The notes under the pieces are model-generated. The model did no database searches and was not told where the DNA came from. It worked only from the letters and a program-made list of their open reading frames with translations. The position numbers and the translations under genes were made by a program. This document shows positions 1 to 6,210 of a stretch of DNA of 9,775 nt, piece by piece. The first letter of the stretch is position 1, and each line of letters begins with the position of its first letter. Source of the DNA: a bacterium BMS3Bbin07. Lineage in GTDB: Bacteria; Nitrospirota; Thermodesulfovibrionia; Thermodesulfovibrionales; JdFR-85. The DNA lies in assembly GCA_002898135.1 (NCBI GenBank), contig BDTQ01000200.1, forward strand, positions 1 through 9,775, written 5' to 3'.

Positions 1-921
1 TGTGATGATGAGCAGGACGAAAATAACCGGATTCATCCATCTCCTGCCTGGAATGGCAATGTCGAGTGCGCCCGGGGCCGGGCAAAGGCTTACGCAGGTG
101 AGGCACCCTGTGCACTCAGGAGAACAGAGCCGTTTTTTGTCTTCAACAGGCAGCATGGCCGGGCAGTTCCTTGTGCACCTGTGACAGTGGATACACTTTG
201 AGGGGTCTCTGGTCACCTTGACAGGACTTAAAATACTCAGGAGCCCAAGCAGTGCGCCGTAGGGGCAGAGATAGCGGCACCAGAAATTTTTGACAAACAG
301 GGAAGAAAGCAGGAGAACCATCAGCACGGTGAGGGTAGTTATGGACATCTCTGTAAAGAATATCAGGAGTTTTAAATCCGCCACCATCCAGTAGGGGGTA
401 AAGAGAAAGGCCCGGATGGATTCAGGAGACATCTTTAAGAGGATTACATAGAGGAAAAACGCCATCAGCAGATATTTTATTGACCTCAGGGGATAGTCGA
501 TATACTTCGGCAGTGAAAAATTCCTTCCAAATATTCTGCTGCCGGTCTTGTAGGCGAGTTCAGAGATTGTACCCACCGGGCATATCCATCCACAAAAACC
601 CTTCTTGAAAAACAGGGCCGTAAGGAGTGCAGATATGAATATGACAAGGGCTGCCGGGTGAACAGGGTCAAACAGGCCTTCAGCTATCCAGAGCTTCAGG
701 GCCATAAACGCCCCGATAGGCATAAATCCTTCAACAGAAAGGGGTTTTTCAATAAGGGGCGGTTTCCCCCCCTGAAGAGCTGTCAGAAAGCCGTAAAGGC
801 TGATTCCGCCGTGTATTACGATAATAACCACGCCCCACTGTATCAGGTACCTCAGAAACCTCAGGTAGGGCCTGCCGCGAAACGTTCTTAAAAAGGGGCC
901 TTGTCTCTCCTCTGTCTTCAC
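1..921 (-). CDS. Membrane-bound 4Fe-4S polyferredoxin, NapH/CcoG-like (partial, C-terminus beyond edge)
   Basis: I translated this frame by hand: it is open from a GTG at 919-921 to the window edge, giving 307 residues with no stop. Hydrophobic segments lie near residues 29-48, 92-107, 149-163 and 188-211, with another beginning at about 297. Two membrane-edge cysteine motifs are visible: CGWICP (C110, C114) and CRYLCPYG (C215, C219). They are followed by two ferredoxin-type clusters: C243, C246, C249, C253, and C270, C273, C276, C280, with an extra C266. This layout is that of NapH/MauN/CcoG-type quinol-linked or electron-relay ferredoxins in the inner membrane, which pass electrons to periplasmic or assembly partners. 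The specific partner is unknown because the downstream genes lie outside the window. An in-frame TAA lies four codons upstream of the GTG, so no longer start is possible. AGGAG sits only one base before the GTG, so the exact start is slightly uncertain. Confidence 0.85.
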   Translation of the reverse strand, partial: MKTEERQGPFLRTFRGRPYLRFLRYLIQWGVVIIVIHGGISLYGFLTALQGGKPPLIEKPLSVEGFMPIGAFMALKLWIAEGLFDPVHPAALVIFISALLTALFFKKGFCGWICPVGTISELAYKTGSRIFGRNFSLPKYIDYPLRSIKYLLMAFFLYVILLKMSPESIRAFLFTPYWMVADLKLLIFFTEMSITTLTVLMVLLLSSLFVKNFWCRYLCPYGALLGLLSILSPVKVTRDPSKCIHCHRCTRNCPAMLPVEDKKRLCSPECTGCLTCVSLCPAPGALDIAIPGRRWMNPVIFVLLIIT

Positions 922-973
922 TCTCCTATTTTATACTCCGGGGTTTGCTGAAAGTATGATTTTAATCAGGTTT

Positions 974-979
974 ATTATA
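974..979 (-). promoter_or_regulatory. Possible -10 box for the polyferredoxin gene
   Basis: A perfect TATAAT is present on the minus strand about 53 bases upstream of the GTG start. No convincing -35 hexamer lies at 16-18 bases (the 17-base position reads TCTGTA), so this is only a candidate in an AT-rich stretch. Confidence 0.25.
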
Positions 980-1015
980 TTAAACCGGCAAATAAATACA
1001 GAGTTTTTAAAAGGA

Positions 1016-1182
1016 ACACACCCCTTAATCCCCTCTTGATAGAGGGGAAAGTCCTTACCCTCCCTGGTCTTACCGGGAGGAGTGGAATGAGGTAAGGGGG
1101 GAGCGCAAGCTGGTAAAAGAGAGTCTTGAGAAGGAGGGAGAGTATAGACTCCCCTCTAAAAAGAGGGGGCAAGGGGGTGTGT
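1016..1182. repeat. MITE-like palindromic repeat element with terminal inverted repeats
   Basis: The left end (1016-1053) and the right end (1147-1182) are imperfect inverted copies of about 36-38 bases, both starting ACACACCCC when read inwards. Each end also contains its own hairpin with a 7-bp stem and 4-base loop: CCCCTCT/AGAGGGG at 1030-1047 and again at 1151-1168. Inside, CCTTACC (1053-1059) pairs with GGTAAGG (1091-1097), enclosing a further stem, CCTCCC (1059-1064) with GGGAGG (1075-1080), extended by GGT/ACC. The whole could fold as a nested cruciform or RNA. There is no transposase and no clean target-site duplication. The architecture fits a non-autonomous mobile or dispersed palindromic element, but copy number cannot be seen here. 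Confidence 0.7.
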
Positions 1183-1307
1183 AAAGAGCATGTTTTTACT
1201 GGTTAATCGGTTGACATGGCGGACAAACATATATCTCTGAATAGTTGCCGGGTTAATAGCAGGTGAGGTTTAAAGGGAAGGATGCTATTTTTTTGGTAAA
1301 AATCGGT

Positions 1308-1313
1308 TATAAT
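1308..1313 (+). promoter_or_regulatory. Possible -10 box for the purE operon
   Basis: A perfect TATAAT lies about 94 bases upstream of the TTG start of purE. The -35 position is poor (CTATTT at a 17-base spacing), so a real promoter here would need an activator. It would give a leader of roughly 85 bases. This is inference from one hexamer. Confidence 0.3.
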
Positions 1314-1393
1314 ATCCAATCGCAGGCTGTAAAAAAAGCTTCGGGCTGCTTTCTCCATGACAGAGAAGAGAGATGCCTTGACGGCTGGTATTC

Positions 1394-1399
1394 AGGAGG
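1394..1399 (+). promoter_or_regulatory. Shine-Dalgarno site fixing the purE TTG start
   Basis: AGGAGG is followed by a 7-base spacer and then TTG at 1407. This strong site decides the start: the frame stays open further upstream, but no comparable site precedes those codons, and homologues begin at the Lys-Lys-Val-Val-Ile strand. Confidence 0.85.
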
Positions 1400-1406
1400 C
1401 AGGATA

Positions 1407-1880
1407 TTGAAAAAAGTTGTAATTATAATGGGGTCCAGAAGCGACCTTCAATGGTCTGAGAGGATTGCCTCTGCGCTTGAGGGCCTGGGGGTCGGAGCGG
1501 TCCTGAGGATTGCCTCTGCGCATAAGGCGCCGATGCGTTGTTATGAGATTATAAAGGAGTATGAGAAAGAGGACGTCATATTCATCACGGTTGCAGGCAG
1601 GAGCAATGCACTGAGCGGGTTTGCCGATGCCCAGACACACTGCCCTGTTATTGCCTGTCCCCCGTATAGCGAGAGCTTTGCAGGGGTGGATATATTCTCA
1701 AGTCTCAGGATGCCTTCAGCAGTGGCTCCGCTTGTGGTGCTCGACCCTGAGGGAGCGGCCCTTGCAGCAGCAAAGATTCTGGGCCATAGTGAGCCGGAAA
1801 TACAGGAGAGAGTAAAAAAATATCAGGCTGAGGCAAAAGAGCGGATAGAAAGGGATGATGAGGAGGTAAGTGGTGGGTAG
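1407..1880 (+). CDS. purE: Class II PurE, 5-aminoimidazole ribonucleotide (AIR) carboxylase
   Basis: The predicted protein has 157 residues, a normal PurE length. It carries MGSRSD (8-13), SAHK (37-40), AGRSNALSG (63-71), ACPPYSESFAG (83-93) and SSLRMPS (98-104). These match the class II form as I recall it from Treponema denticola and the PurE domain of animal PAICS. Class I PurE instead has SAHRTP, AGAGGAAHLPG and a QMPxGxPV stretch. Class II enzymes carboxylate AIR directly with CO2 to give CAIR. Class I enzymes are mutases that act on the N5-CAIR made by PurK. If the assignment holds, this organism should not need PurK for this step. Translation starts at TTG 1407 behind a strong ribosome site, and the gene overlaps the start of purC by eight bases, so the two are probably translationally coupled and act on successive steps. 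Confidence 0.93.
   Translation: MKKVVIIMGSRSDLQWSERIASALEGLGVGAVLRIASAHKAPMRCYEIIKEYEKEDVIFITVAGRSNALSGFADAQTHCPVIACPPYSESFAGVDIFSSLRMPSAVAPLVVLDPEGAALAAAKILGHSEPEIQERVKKYQAEAKERIERDDEEVSGG
1861..1866 (+). promoter_or_regulatory. Shine-Dalgarno site for purC inside the end of purE
   Basis: AGGAGG lies within the last codons of purE. It is 6 bases from GTG 1873 but only 3 from GTG 1870, which favours 1873 as the purC start. Confidence 0.7.
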
Positions 1881-2916
1881 CGTTAAGGACCTTGAAATTG
1901 TAAACCCCCCGGAAGGGAACGTGCCCGGTATCGGGAGGTTTCACTTCTCGGACAGGTACTCAGTCTTTGACTGGGGCGAGATGCCGGATCTTATCCCTGA
2001 CAAAGGGGCCTCAATCGCCCTGTTAAGCTCATATTTCTTTGAAAAGCTGGAAAATGCCGGGATAAAGACCCATTATCTTGGACTTGTTGAGGACAACAGG
2101 AGTAAACAGCTCTTTGAACTGCAGAGGCCCTCAACCACAATGGAGATAAGGCTGCTCAGGGTCTTAAGGCCTGAGTTCCGTGAAGGCGGATATGACTATT
2201 CATGTTATGAGGGGCAGAAGGGAAATTTTCTCATCCCACTTGAGATTATCTACAGGAACTCCATTCCTGAGGGAAGCAGCATACTTAAGCGCCTGAGGAG
2301 CGGAGAGGTCAGGCCTGAGGAGTTTGGTTTAAAGGAGATGCCGGTTCCTGGTGAGGAACTGCGGGAGCCTATCCTTGATGTGTCCACCAAGCTGGAGATT
2401 ACAGACCGTTATATCTCGTGGGAAGAGGCCAGGCGCATTGCGGGACTGTCGGAGGGGGAGCTTGAGGAGATAAAGGAGATTACCCTCTCTGTGAACCGGA
2501 TGATTACAGATGAGTTTTCAAGGATTGGGCTTAAAAATGAGGATGGAAAGATAGAGCTCGGCTTTGACCCTGAAAGAAGACTGATGCTGGTTGATGTCCT
2601 TGGCACACTTGATGAGTGCAGGTTTACATATAAGGGGATTCCCGTGAGCAAGGAGATTGCAAGGATTTATTACCGGAATACCCCGTGGTACCATGCTGTT
2701 GAGGAGGCCAAGACAGAGGACAGGATGAGGTGGAAGGAACTCGTTAAGGAGAGCCCCAGGCCCCTCCCTGAAAGGCTCCGGGCATTGATCTCAATGGTAT
2801 ATGCCGCATGCACAAATGAGATAACAGGCAGGGAGTGGTTTAAGGATATCCCGCCTGTTGAGGAGATACTGAGAGAGGTAAGGGACGTACTTTCCAACAG
2901 GACAACCGTTGCCTGA
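1873..2916 (+). CDS. purC: SAICAR synthase, archaeal-type PurC
   Basis: This enzyme condenses CAIR with aspartate using ATP to give SAICAR in purine synthesis. The protein has 347 residues, longer than E. coli PurC (237). Its N-terminus reads MGSVKDL, with GRFHFSDRYSVFDWGEMPD at 21-39 and IPDKGAS at 41-47. That arrangement recalls archaeal PurC proteins (haloarchaea, Archaeoglobus) more than the enterobacterial form, and the usual GK(A/V)R segment is reduced to GIGRF. Core family motifs remain: RNSIPEGSS (128-136), KLEITDRYIS (173-182) and LVDVLGTLDECRF (239-251), the last replacing the usual DExxTPDSSR. About 95 residues follow that motif. The gene begins at GTG 1873, or less likely 1870, overlapping purE. 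The function is well supported; the archaeal affinity comes from memory of the family, not from a search. Confidence 0.9.
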   Translation: MGSVKDLEIVNPPEGNVPGIGRFHFSDRYSVFDWGEMPDLIPDKGASIALLSSYFFEKLENAGIKTHYLGLVEDNRSKQLFELQRPSTTMEIRLLRVLRPEFREGGYDYSCYEGQKGNFLIPLEIIYRNSIPEGSSILKRLRSGEVRPEEFGLKEMPVPGEELREPILDVSTKLEITDRYISWEEARRIAGLSEGELEEIKEITLSVNRMITDEFSRIGLKNEDGKIELGFDPERRLMLVDVLGTLDECRFTYKGIPVSKEIARIYYRNTPWYHAVEEAKTEDRMRWKELVKESPRPLPERLRALISMVYAACTNEITGREWFKDIPPVEEILREVRDVLSNRTTVA

Positions 2917-2942
2917 CGAAGGGCAGGGTTTATTACAAACAC

Positions 2943-2948
2943 GGGAGG
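2943..2948 (+). promoter_or_regulatory. Shine-Dalgarno site for groES
   Basis: GGGAGG sits 6 bases before ATG 2955 and directly touches the TTG at 2949. This selects the ATG and removes two residues from the longest possible frame. Confidence 0.8.
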
Positions 2949-2954
2949 TTGCTT

Positions 2955-3275
2955 ATGAAGCTGAGGCCACTTCATGACCGGGTTTTGCTCAGGGTCGAAA
3001 AAGAAGAAAAGACCCCGGCAGGCATCATAATCCCTGATACTGTGAAAGAGAGACCAAAAGAGGGGATTGTTGTTGCTGTGGGTCCAGGGTACTACGAGGA
3101 GGAACCGGGGGATGACAATGCTGCCGGGAAAGGGGAGAAGAGGTTTGTTGCCACAGAGGTGAAGATTGGACAGAAGGTTCTCTATGAGCCATGGGCAGCC
3201 AATGAGATAAGACTGGATGGAGAGGAGTTTATCCTTGTAAGGGAGAGGAATATACTTGGAATCAAGGAGGGATGA
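2955..3275 (+). CDS. groES: Stand-alone co-chaperonin GroES (Cpn10) with enlarged roof loop
   Basis: The 106-residue protein opens with MKLRPLHDRV, the standard GroES start. It has a mobile loop EEKTPAGIIIPDT (17-29) whose Ile triplet is the GroEL-binding position, then VVAVGPG (39-45) and a C-terminal LDGEEFILV strand. Typical GroES is about 95-97 residues. Here an acidic insertion follows VGPG (about residues 46-63, YYEEEPGDD and following), in the hairpin that forms the roof of the dome. GroES caps the GroEL chamber in the cytoplasm. No groEL follows, which is unusual, since groES and groEL normally form one operon. Instead it lies 38 bases after purC and overlaps the next small gene. It may be a second, specialised GroES or the only one, with groEL elsewhere. 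No CIRCE-like repeat was noticed upstream. Confidence 0.92.
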   Translation: MKLRPLHDRVLLRVEKEEKTPAGIIIPDTVKERPKEGIVVAVGPGYYEEEPGDDNAAGKGEKRFVATEVKIGQKVLYEPWAANEIRLDGEEFILVRERNILGIKEG

Positions 3276-3607
3276 TGGATATAGAAGTCACAATTGAGGG
3301 AGAGTCCCTTTCAATAACTGTAGAAAACCCCTTTCATATGGAAACAGCCGGGGTGGTAGCGCGTATACGGGAGTTTGCGGATAAAAAGGGGCTGCAACTG
3401 GAGGGCCTGAATCTTGAAGGTCTGCTTCCGAAGATGATCAGAGGGGTTGTCGGGTGTGAAGAGGGCTGCCCTGCTAATGCTAAGAGTCTTGTGGCCCAGG
3501 GGTATGGAGACTTCCATCTGGAATACATAGAAGGTGGGATTTTGGCTGCAAGCTGTCAGGTTAATGGTTCAGAAAGGCTGACCATCAAGGTTTTTCCTGA
3601 ATTCTAA
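3275..3607 (+). CDS. Small protein of unknown function with a Cys-x3-Cys motif
   Basis: I do not recognise this 110-residue protein. It starts with a strand-rich stretch (MDIEVTIEGESLSITVENP), then a helical segment, then GVVGCEEGCPANAKSLV (57-73) with C61 and C65, and a third cysteine, C94, near the C-terminus. There is no signal peptide or membrane helix, so it is probably cytoplasmic. The cysteines could bind metal or undergo redox chemistry, but three do not make a standard cluster motif. The groES stop overlaps its start (TGATG), so the two are likely translationally coupled. AAGGAGG at 3264-3270 lies 4 bases from ATG 3275 and only 1 from ATG 3272, so I chose 3275. Its stop overlaps the stop of the opposing J-domain gene. 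Confidence 0.75.
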   Translation: MDIEVTIEGESLSITVENPFHMETAGVVARIREFADKKGLQLEGLNLEGLLPKMIRGVVGCEEGCPANAKSLVAQGYGDFHLEYIEGGILAASCQVNGSERLTIKVFPEF

Positions 3608-4284
3608 CTGAGCGTCCCAAGCTCTTTGAGCCCCTTTAATGCTTCTTCATTTCCGGAGTCAAGCTTGAGGGCCTTTTCAAAGTGTGTCCTTGCACGTTTT
3701 TTTAGCCCGGCCTTGAGGTAAATGTGTCCAAGGTGGGCATAGTGATCGGCTTTGAAGGGTTCCAGCTTTATCGCCTCAAGAATTGCCTCTTCCGCCTGTT
3801 TGAGTCTTCCTCGGGGCTTTGTCAGTGATAGAGAGAGGCGACTCCAGTATTTGGGCTTTTTCGGATTCAGCCGCGTTGCCCACCCAAATGCATCAATGGC
3901 CTGCCAGTAATTACCTGCTTTATATTCAAGGACTCCTCGCCGGTATAGCTCCTCGGCCTGAGACTCCTTAAGGTGTGCCGGAAGCTCTGTTTCTGAAGAA
4001 TCTGTGCTGGAGGGGGCCTGACTGCCGGGAACCCCTTGTTTGAGGGTTTCATATGCCCTGTTTATGGCATCAAACAGGTCTGTTAATTTATGCCTCAGTT
4101 CGTCCTGTGCAGAGCTGTAATAACGGTCCGGGTGAAACCTGCGGGCCATTCTGTAGTAGCTGCGTTTCAGGGTTTCTGTATCAGCCCCCGGCTGGATGCC
4201 TAATAACTCGTATGGATTCAGGTTACCGAGTCGTGCATGTAACCCGGTTACCTCTCTGAGAAAATCAGTCTCTTCAGTGCCCAT
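3604..4284 (-). CDS. J-domain protein with C-terminal TPR repeats
   Basis: The 226-residue protein has an N-terminal J domain (about 23-84) with NPYELLGI, a helix ending RMARRF, and the essential HPD at 51-53, which stimulates DnaK ATPase. A Ser/Thr-rich linker (about 85-105) leads to roughly three TPR units (about 110-143, 144-178, 179-213) with typical YRRG, AIDAFGWATRLNP, AEEAILEAIKLEP and HFEKALKLD elements. It lacks the Gly/Phe and zinc-finger regions of true DnaJ. It is probably a specialised co-chaperone that recruits DnaK to a TPR-bound client, in the cytoplasm since no membrane segment is visible. ATG 4284 lies 21 bases after the stop of the preceding small membrane-protein gene and has only a weak ribosome site (AAAAGAA). 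Confidence 0.85.
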   Translation of the reverse strand: MGTEETDFLREVTGLHARLGNLNPYELLGIQPGADTETLKRSYYRMARRFHPDRYYSSAQDELRHKLTDLFDAINRAYETLKQGVPGSQAPSSTDSSETELPAHLKESQAEELYRRGVLEYKAGNYWQAIDAFGWATRLNPKKPKYWSRLSLSLTKPRGRLKQAEEAILEAIKLEPFKADHYAHLGHIYLKAGLKKRARTHFEKALKLDSGNEEALKGLKELGTLS

Positions 4285-4305
4285 TTCTTTTGAAAGCTCA
4301 ACACG

Positions 4306-4647
4306 TTAAGGTTGAAGGTCCTTTGTTTCTCCAATTGTTTTTTCAGGGCCTTCAGGGATTAAAGTGATTTCCTTCTTCTCTTTCCCCGCATCTTCCGGAA
4401 CGGTTAAGGCATCTGAACATCTTGCGGCATCAAGTTTAAATGTCTCTATTTCAATCCCCAGGGTGTCGGTCTTGAGGTTTAACGATCTGATCATCTCCTG
4501 GGCATCATAGAGCTTTTGCCTGAGATTGACTATATACAGGGCGGCAAGCAGTAAAAGGACAAAGAGCAGGGCGACGATGCCTCTCCATTGTTTGCCCTTA
4601 TTCTGAACCTTCTCAAGTTCCTGTTCAAGTCTGGTCTTTTCGTTCAA
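4306..4647 (-). CDS. Small single-pass membrane protein with flanking coiled coils, unknown function
   Basis: This 113-residue protein has a short charged, helical N-terminus (about 1-20, [13 protein letters not shown]), one strong membrane helix (about 23-41, [18 protein letters not shown]), then a probable coiled coil (about 43-75) and a Pro/Glu/Lys-rich tail. The layout resembles small bitopic proteins such as FtsB/FtsL or DivIC, but no family-specific residues are seen, so I give no name. The start is TTG at 4645-4647, because no ATG or GTG precedes the membrane helix and the frame upstream closes at TAA seven codons away. It shares TTGA with the AMMECR1 gene stop, indicating coupled translation. 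Its stop is in the same frame as the downstream J-domain gene. Confidence 0.7.
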   Translation of the reverse strand: MNEKTRLEQELEKVQNKGKQWRGIVALLFVLLLLAALYIVNLRQKLYDAQEMIRSLNLKTDTLGIEIETFKLDAARCSDALTVPEDAGKEKKEITLIPEGPEKTIGETKDLQP

Positions 4648-5153
4648 TGGTATCTTTTGACTTTAAAGCGGTAAATCACGCACTCCTCGTCATGAGGAGA
4701 TATCCCGGCTTTTATCCTGGCTATCCGCAACTGCTCATCCACGGTTGTAACCCCCTCAAGGTCCGGCAGGAGGAGACCCTTCTGTATCCCTTTAACGACA
4801 ATAACGCCGTATTTTTTTGGGTCAAGCTCTTTTAAATCCGTTACCTGTTCAGGTTCCGACAGTACATCAACAGAGTAAGTGAGGGCTTCTAATTCCTCTT
4901 CATCAACAGGGGCAAACCGTGGGTCCTGAGTGGCGGCGGCAATTGCATTCTTGATTATCTCCTCTGCTACGTTTGCCGTAGTGGGAGCAAAGGTGCCTAT
5001 ACATCCCCTGAGTTGACCGGCTTTTTTCAGCGATACAAAGACCCCGGCCCTTTCCTGCATCTCCGGTGTCAGCTCATCAGGCGGGTTAATAACGTGCCCG
5101 TGTTTGACATACTCCTCTACAGCCCGTTTGGCAAGTGATACAAGGGGATGCAT
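4644..5153 (-). CDS. ammA: AMMECR1-domain protein (AmmeMemoRadiSam system protein A family)
   Basis: The 169-residue protein is essentially one AMMECR1 domain. It has [10 protein letters not shown] (7-16), [20 protein letters not shown] (36-55, containing the hallmark LRGCIG), [12 protein letters not shown] (72-83), [14 protein letters not shown] (86-99), YGVIVVKG (115-122) with GLLLP (126-130), and a final KAGI. Its biochemical role is not established. In many prokaryotes it belongs to a gene set with a MEMO-family dioxygenase-like protein and a radical SAM enzyme, and neither is present here. The start ATG 5153 overlaps the polyprenyl synthase stop by one base (TAATG), with AGGAG at 5160-5164 six bases before it, so it is translated as part of that operon. 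It is cytoplasmic, with no signal sequence. Confidence 0.88.
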   Translation of the reverse strand: MHPLVSLAKRAVEEYVKHGHVINPPDELTPEMQERAGVFVSLKKAGQLRGCIGTFAPTTANVAEEIIKNAIAAATQDPRFAPVDEEELEALTYSVDVLSEPEQVTDLKELDPKKYGVIVVKGIQKGLLLPDLEGVTTVDEQLRIARIKAGISPHDEECVIYRFKVKRYH

Positions 5154-6151
5154 TAGCTGCTCCTGAACAGGGCGTAATCAGCAAGGCAGAAAAGTGCCTC
5201 ACTGGCGGGCGAGGAATCAAAGACCTGAAGTTCCTCTTTTGCCTCCCGTACAAGACCCTTGGCGTGATTCATTGATTCTTCAATTGTATTATATTTCCGG
5301 AAAAGGGAACCAAGTCTTGCCAGGCTGTCGTCACTTTCTTTATCCACGCCCATGCCGGTCACTATCGCTTTCACTTCCATCTTCTCCTCTTTGTTGCAGA
5401 CCTGCAGGAGATATATAAGGGGCATGGTTATCTTTCCTTCTTCAAGGTCTTTCCCGGGTCTCTTGCCAAGCCGTGATTCCACGGCCATGTAGTCAAGGAT
5501 GTCATCCATCATCTGAAAGGCCATGCCGGTCTTCATTCCAAACCTGGACAGTGCCTCTTCATACCGGCTCTCCTTATTGGCGAGTATAGCCCCGATCCTG
5601 CACGCAGCAGATATAAGTGCCCCTGTCTTGGCCGATATTATCTGCAGGTATTCTCCTTCCTTGATCTCCGGATCGCCGATCCTGCTCAACTGAAGCAGTT
5701 CTCCTTCCGTCATCCTGGCAGTTGCCTCTGAAAGGGCCTCCATAATCTTCTGATTCTCCAGGCGGACGGCTATTCTTAAGGCGTTGGAATACAGGAAATC
5801 ACCTACAAGGACCACTACCTGATTGCCCCAGATAGAGTGAGCCGTGGGTCTGCCCCTCCTCAGTTCTGCACTGTCAACCACATCATCGTGGAGCAAGGAT
5901 GCCGTGTGGATAGCCTCAATGACACTGGCGAGTATAATACGGGAATGCCCTCTGTAGCCACATAATTCTGCGCCGAGTACAAGGAAAAGCGGACGGAGTC
6001 TCTTGCCCCCGCTTCGAACAACATGGCCTCCGATGGAGGGTATCATTAGAGCTGAACTATTGAACAGATTCAGGAGTTCGGTTTCTACCTTGCCAAGTTC
6101 TCCTGAATAAGTGGAAAAGACGGTGTTTACATCACAGATTAGTTCTGGCAT
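5153..6151 (-). CDS. ispB: Long-chain polyprenyl diphosphate synthase (IspB-like)
   Basis: This enzyme elongates farnesyl or geranylgeranyl diphosphate with isopentenyl diphosphate, normally to make the quinone side chain. From ATG 6151 it has 332 residues. Visible motifs are GGKRLRP (48-54), the first Asp-rich motif LLHDDVVD (86-93), RRGRPTAH (98-105), VLVGDFLYS (114-122), AKTG (174-177), the second Asp-rich motif QMMDDILDY (213-221) and GKDLEEGK (233-240). The residues four and five before the first Asp are small (Ser85, Ala84), as in long-chain synthases, while FPP or GGPP synthases carry an aromatic there. The frame also has an ATG at 6196, but the best promoter would begin transcription only a few bases before it. 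The 6151 start leaves a short leader and a family-like N-terminus. Neither start has a strong ribosome site. The exact chain length and quinone are unknown. Confidence 0.9.
   Translation of the reverse strand: MPELICDVNTVFSTYSGELGKVETELLNLFNSSALMIPSIGGHVVRSGGKRLRPLFLVLGAELCGYRGHSRIILASVIEAIHTASLLHDDVVDSAELRRGRPTAHSIWGNQVVVLVGDFLYSNALRIAVRLENQKIMEALSEATARMTEGELLQLSRIGDPEIKEGEYLQIISAKTGALISAACRIGAILANKESRYEEALSRFGMKTGMAFQMMDDILDYMAVESRLGKRPGKDLEEGKITMPLIYLLQVCNKEEKMEVKAIVTGMGVDKESDDSLARLGSLFRKYNTIEESMNHAKGLVREAKEELQVFDSSPASEALFCLADYALFRSS
5160..5164 (-). promoter_or_regulatory. Shine-Dalgarno site for the AMMECR1 gene inside the polyprenyl synthase end
   Basis: AGGAG on the minus strand lies within the last codons of the upstream gene, 6 bases before ATG 5153. 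It supports coupled translation across the TAATG junction. Confidence 0.7.
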
Positions 6152-6210
6152 ACCTTTTTTATTAGGGGTATCTGTAAGATTTGTTATACATAGCATAACA
6201 TACAGTTGAC

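Larger units (their letters stand above)
922..1406. other. Intergenic region between divergent polyferredoxin and purE genes
   Basis: This 485-base stretch has no credible protein-coding gene. It holds, from left to right, an AT-rich upstream region of the polyferredoxin gene, a MITE-like inverted-repeat element (1016-1182), and the upstream region and leader of purE. The short frames through it give either repeat-derived peptides or an N-terminal extension of PurE that does not resemble the family. I saw no purine riboswitch core in the purE leader. Confidence 0.7.

Noticed and set aside
658..891. 77-codon plus-strand frame and the shorter minus frame at 486-671
   Set aside because: Both are out-of-frame shadows of the edge-truncated polyferredoxin gene, which has the conserved Cys motifs.
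975..1172. 65-codon minus-strand frame in the left intergenic gap
   Set aside because: It is almost entirely made of the inverted-repeat element and reads as repeat-derived sequence; no ribosome site or family resemblance.
1211..1216. Perfect TTGACA as a -35 box for purE
   Set aside because: No acceptable -10 hexamer lies 16-18 bases downstream; the nearest TATATC is only 13 bases away.
1263..1406. 48-residue N-terminal extension of PurE in the same frame
   Set aside because: Homologues begin at the KKVVIIMGS strand, and AGGAGG seven bases before TTG 1407 marks the real start. The extension has no family similarity.
3621..3631. Small hairpin (GCTC-TTT-GAGC) just after the convergent stops as a terminator
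   Set aside because: A four-bp stem without a T-tract is too weak, and it lies within the coding end of the J/TPR gene.
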